NCBI GenBank assembly: GCA_913055605.1 | Contig: CAJXKJ010000023.1 | Coordinates: forward strand, 1 to 46,025 | DNA: 46,025 bases | Source: an uncultured Euryhalocaulis sp. | GTDB lineage: Bacteria > Pseudomonadota > Alphaproteobacteria > Caulobacterales > Maricaulaceae | Direction of reading: 5' to 3' | In this document: positions 44,527 to 46,025 of the stretch, piece after piece | How positions within the stretch are numbered: position 1 is the first letter of the stretch | Layout: every line of letters starts with the position of its first letter | Program-made: the position numbers and the translations under genes | The notes under the pieces: model-generated | Database searches by the model: none | The model's input: only the letters and a program-made list of their open reading frames with translations | What the model was told of the DNA's origin: nothing

Positions 44527-45072
44527 ATGCTTGGCGTTGGTCAAAAACTTCCGAATTTCAGCGTGGTCGGCGTGAAGCCGGGCTTCATGACCCATGAAGA
44601 GAACGGCGAATCCGCGTTCGAGGAAGTCAATCAGGATTCCTTCAGCGGCAAGTGGAAGGTCATCTTCTTCTACCCGAAGGACTTCACCTTCATCTGCCCG
44701 ACCGAGATCGCCGAGTTCGCCCGCCTGAACAGCGAGTTCGCCGACCGCGACGCGGTCGTGCTGGGCGGCTCCACCGACAACGAGTTCTGCAAGCTGGCCT
44801 GGCGCCGGGACCACAAGGACCTGGAAAAGCTGGCCATCTGGCAGTTCGCCGACACGACCGGCAGCCTGGTCGATGCGCTGGGCATCCGCTCCGACGAGGG
44901 CGTCGCCCTGCGCGGCACGTTCGTCATCGACCCGCACGGCGTCATCCAGCACGTCTATGTGAACGGCCTGAATGTCGGCCGGAATCCGATGGACACGCTG
45001 CGCGTTCTCGACGCGCTGCAGACCGACGAGCTGTGCCCGTGTAACCGCGAAATCGGCGGCGCGACGCTCTAG
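44527..45072 (+). CDS. ahpC: Alkyl hydroperoxide reductase AhpC (typical 2-Cys-type peroxiredoxin)
   Basis: A 181-residue peroxiredoxin that reduces peroxides and peroxynitrite. The peroxidatic cysteine is C57 in FTFICPTE, with YPKDFTF before it. Further cysteines are C88 (NEFCKL) and the C170-x-C172 pair (DELCPCN). The three-cysteine arrangement matches the AhpC type reduced by AhpD rather than by AhpF, and ahpD follows. The ATG at 44527 is preceded by AGCGAGGTAAAG. The short frame at 44394-44597 is not a gene. A candidate OxyR site lies upstream; a strong hairpin separates it from ahpD. Confidence 0.96.
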   Translation: MLGVGQKLPNFSVVGVKPGFMTHEENGESAFEEVNQDSFSGKWKVIFFYPKDFTFICPTEIAEFARLNSEFADRDAVVLGGSTDNEFCKLAWRRDHKDLEKLAIWQFADTTGSLVDALGIRSDEGVALRGTFVIDPHGVIQHVYVNGLNVGRNPMDTLRVLDALQTDELCPCNREIGGATL

Positions 45073-45094
45073 CCGTCCAATCGTCCAAAGGGCG

Positions 45095-45131
45095 CCCGGA
45101 CCGGCGCGCGCTTGCGCCGCGCCGGTCCGGG
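45095..45131 (+). other. 14-bp perfect hairpin between ahpC and ahpD
   Basis: CCCGGACCGGCGCG (45095-45108) and its exact complement (45118-45131) flank a 9-base loop. No T-run follows, so it is not a canonical terminator. It may stabilise the ahpC 3' end or reduce read-through into ahpD, giving more AhpC than AhpD. Confidence 0.75.
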
Positions 45132-45188
45132 ACAGCCCGACCCCAGTGCTAACCGACACACAGAAAAAACCTGGAAAGGGAGAGTGAG

Positions 45189-45716
45189 ATGTCCCTGCAA
45201 GATCTGCGCGACCGGCTTCCGGACTACGCCAAGGACCTGAAACTGAATCTGGGATCGCTGTCGAACGAGACGGTCCTGGACGACCAGAAGAAATGGGGCA
45301 CGTTCCTGGCCAGCGCGCACGGCGCGGCGAACCCGGACGTGGTGGCCGCCATCGAGGCGGAAATCGCCGACAAGATGTCGCCCGAGGCCGCCGAGGCGGC
45401 GCGCGCGGCGGCCGCGGTGATGGGCATGAACAATGTCTATTACCGGTTCACGCACCTGGTCGGGAATTCGAAATACAACACCCTGCCCGCGAAGCTGCGC
45501 ATGAACGTGATGGCCAATCCGGGCGTGGACAAAGCCGATTTCGAGCTGTGGTCCATGGCGGTCAGCGCCATCAATGGCTGCGGCATGTGCATGAAGGCGC
45601 ACGAGGCGGAGCTGGAGAAGGCGGGCCTGACGTCCGAACAGATCCAGGCCAGCGTGCGCATCGGCGCGGTGGTCAACGCGGTGTCGAAAATTCTGGCGGC
45701 GCGGGCCGCGGCCTGA
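45189..45716 (+). CDS. ahpD: Alkylhydroperoxidase AhpD
   Basis: A 175-residue AhpD, a helical thiol reductase that recycles AhpC with electrons from a lipoamide partner. The catalytic CxxC is C131-GM-C134 in [11 protein letters not shown], with H138 downstream, the known proton-relay position. [10 protein letters not shown] precedes the motif as in the family. The ATG at 45189 has GGGAG a few bases upstream (GGAAAGGGAGAGTGAG). It is co-directional with ahpC 116 bp away, past the hairpin, and ends before a strong terminator at 45740. Confidence 0.95.
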   Translation: MSLQDLRDRLPDYAKDLKLNLGSLSNETVLDDQKKWGTFLASAHGAANPDVVAAIEAEIADKMSPEAAEAARAAAAVMGMNNVYYRFTHLVGNSKYNTLPAKLRMNVMANPGVDKADFELWSMAVSAINGCGMCMKAHEAELEKAGLTSEQIQASVRIGAVVNAVSKILAARAAA

Positions 45717-45739
45717 TTTCAGGCGTCACGATGTAAGAG

Positions 45740-45770
45740 CGGCGCGCGGGAGACCGCGCGCCGTTTTTTT
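45740..45770 (+). terminator. Rho-independent terminator after ahpD
   Basis: A perfect 10-bp stem (45740-45749 with 45754-45763), GAGA loop and T7 (45764-45770). Its T-run touches the stop codon of the convergent M20-type gene. Confidence 0.92.
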
Positions 45771-46025
45771 ATGGCGCGAGGTCGGCGGCGAGGCGGTCCA
45801 GCACCAGGCGGCAGGAATCCGGCACCAGCGGCGCCGGCAGGCCCTCGTAGTCTTCGCTGAGCCCACCGTGGATGGAATTGATGTTGAGGGTCGACTGCCG
45901 CGCGCCCTCCGGCACCACCGGCATGTCGGTGTGTTTCTCGGCCAGCGCCGGATAGAGTTCGCTCTCCAGCTTCTGCAGAAAGGCGCCCATGTGGAGCACC
46001 GCGCAGTCGCCGAGGAAGGGCATGG
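45769..46025 (-). CDS. M20-type metallopeptidase fragment (5' end beyond the window, 3' end apparently truncated)
   Basis: Only the last 84 or so codons are visible; the gene enters from the right edge. The residues look like the middle of an M20 (ArgE/DapE-like) peptidase: the HMGAFLQKLESELYP helix, a VPEGARQSTLNINSIHGG dimerisation-domain segment and PAPLVPDSCRLVLDR. In M20 enzymes the second half of the catalytic domain should follow this (DRRFL and beyond), but here the frame ends LAADLAP and stops in the ahpD terminator. It is therefore probably truncated, perhaps a pseudogene. This needs the sequence to the right; a shorter homologue cannot be ruled out. Confidence 0.6.
   Translation of the reverse strand, partial: MPFLGDCAVLHMGAFLQKLESELYPALAEKHTDMPVVPEGARQSTLNINSIHGGLSEDYEGLPAPLVPDSCRLVLDRLAADLAP

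Noticed and set aside
44394-44597. A 67-codon frame before ahpC
   Set aside because: It overlaps the ahpC start, has no ribosome site and covers the candidate OxyR operator.

Overview
The window is high-GC alphaproteobacterial chromosome. Four things point there: the gene order of an FYDLN-type acidic protein, aroA, cmk, rpsA and ihfB; DUF1150 coupled to a small heat-shock gene; a class II-like EPSP synthase; and an AccD whose N-terminus resembles what I recall of the Caulobacter protein. I would guess the Caulobacterales / Maricaulales / Hyphomonadaceae group, but no marker fixes the genus. Most of the window is core genome, with small accessory insertions.

Layout, left to right. 1-2.7 kb: ptsN; a convergent stress unit (hsp20 and DUF1150) with a visible sigma32-type promoter; a previously uncallable 48-residue single-membrane-span protein; an AlkB-like dioxygenase. 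3-9.4 kb: a membrane-anchored LytTR regulator facing a complete tripartite RND efflux operon (adaptor, pump, NodT-type outer-membrane factor on the minus strand). 9.96-15.2 kb: tRNA-Ala(GGC), the acidic zinc-ribbon protein, then aroA-cmk-rpsA-ihfB. 15.4-18.5 kb: a phospholipase-D-type enzyme meeting an endonuclease/exonuclease/phosphatase protein tail to tail, then hslU without hslV. 18.6-22.7 kb: a VOC protein, a small membrane protein, folC, accD, a divergent trpF-like gene and mscL. 22.8-24.8 kb: a GFA-family zinc protein and a SnoaL-like/TetR pair behind a promoter with an embedded palindrome. 24.8-30.4 kb: translation genes pheT, pheS, rplT, rpmI and infC, with a membrane-anchored gene inserted between pheS and pheT. 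30.5-36.3 kb: two glycosyltransferases, an alpha/beta hydrolase, a TPR protein, a TfoX-N protein, a low-GC insertion with an unknown two-span protein, and dapF. 36.4-41 kb: palindromic repeats, a large radical SAM protein, an S9 peptidase and a DUF3237 protein. 41-45.8 kb: a peroxide-defence regulon (oxyR divergent from katG, then ahpC and ahpD) with related ATCAAT/ATTGAT operator-like elements upstream of katG and ahpC. The right edge cuts an M20-type metallopeptidase gene that looks truncated at its visible end.

The points most worth following are: the TrpF-like protein, which has several active-site substitutions and sits next to accD without trpBA; an infC gene that most plausibly starts at AUC; a hairpin masking the hsp20 start downstream of a sigma32-like promoter; ribosomal protein S1 with an added C-terminal helix-extended-helix-like tail; AccD lacking three of the four zinc-ribbon cysteines; and the shared operator elements of the peroxide regulon. 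I found no CRISPR array, complete insertion sequence or prophage. All names rest on reading motifs and family resemblance in the sequence; no database search was run.
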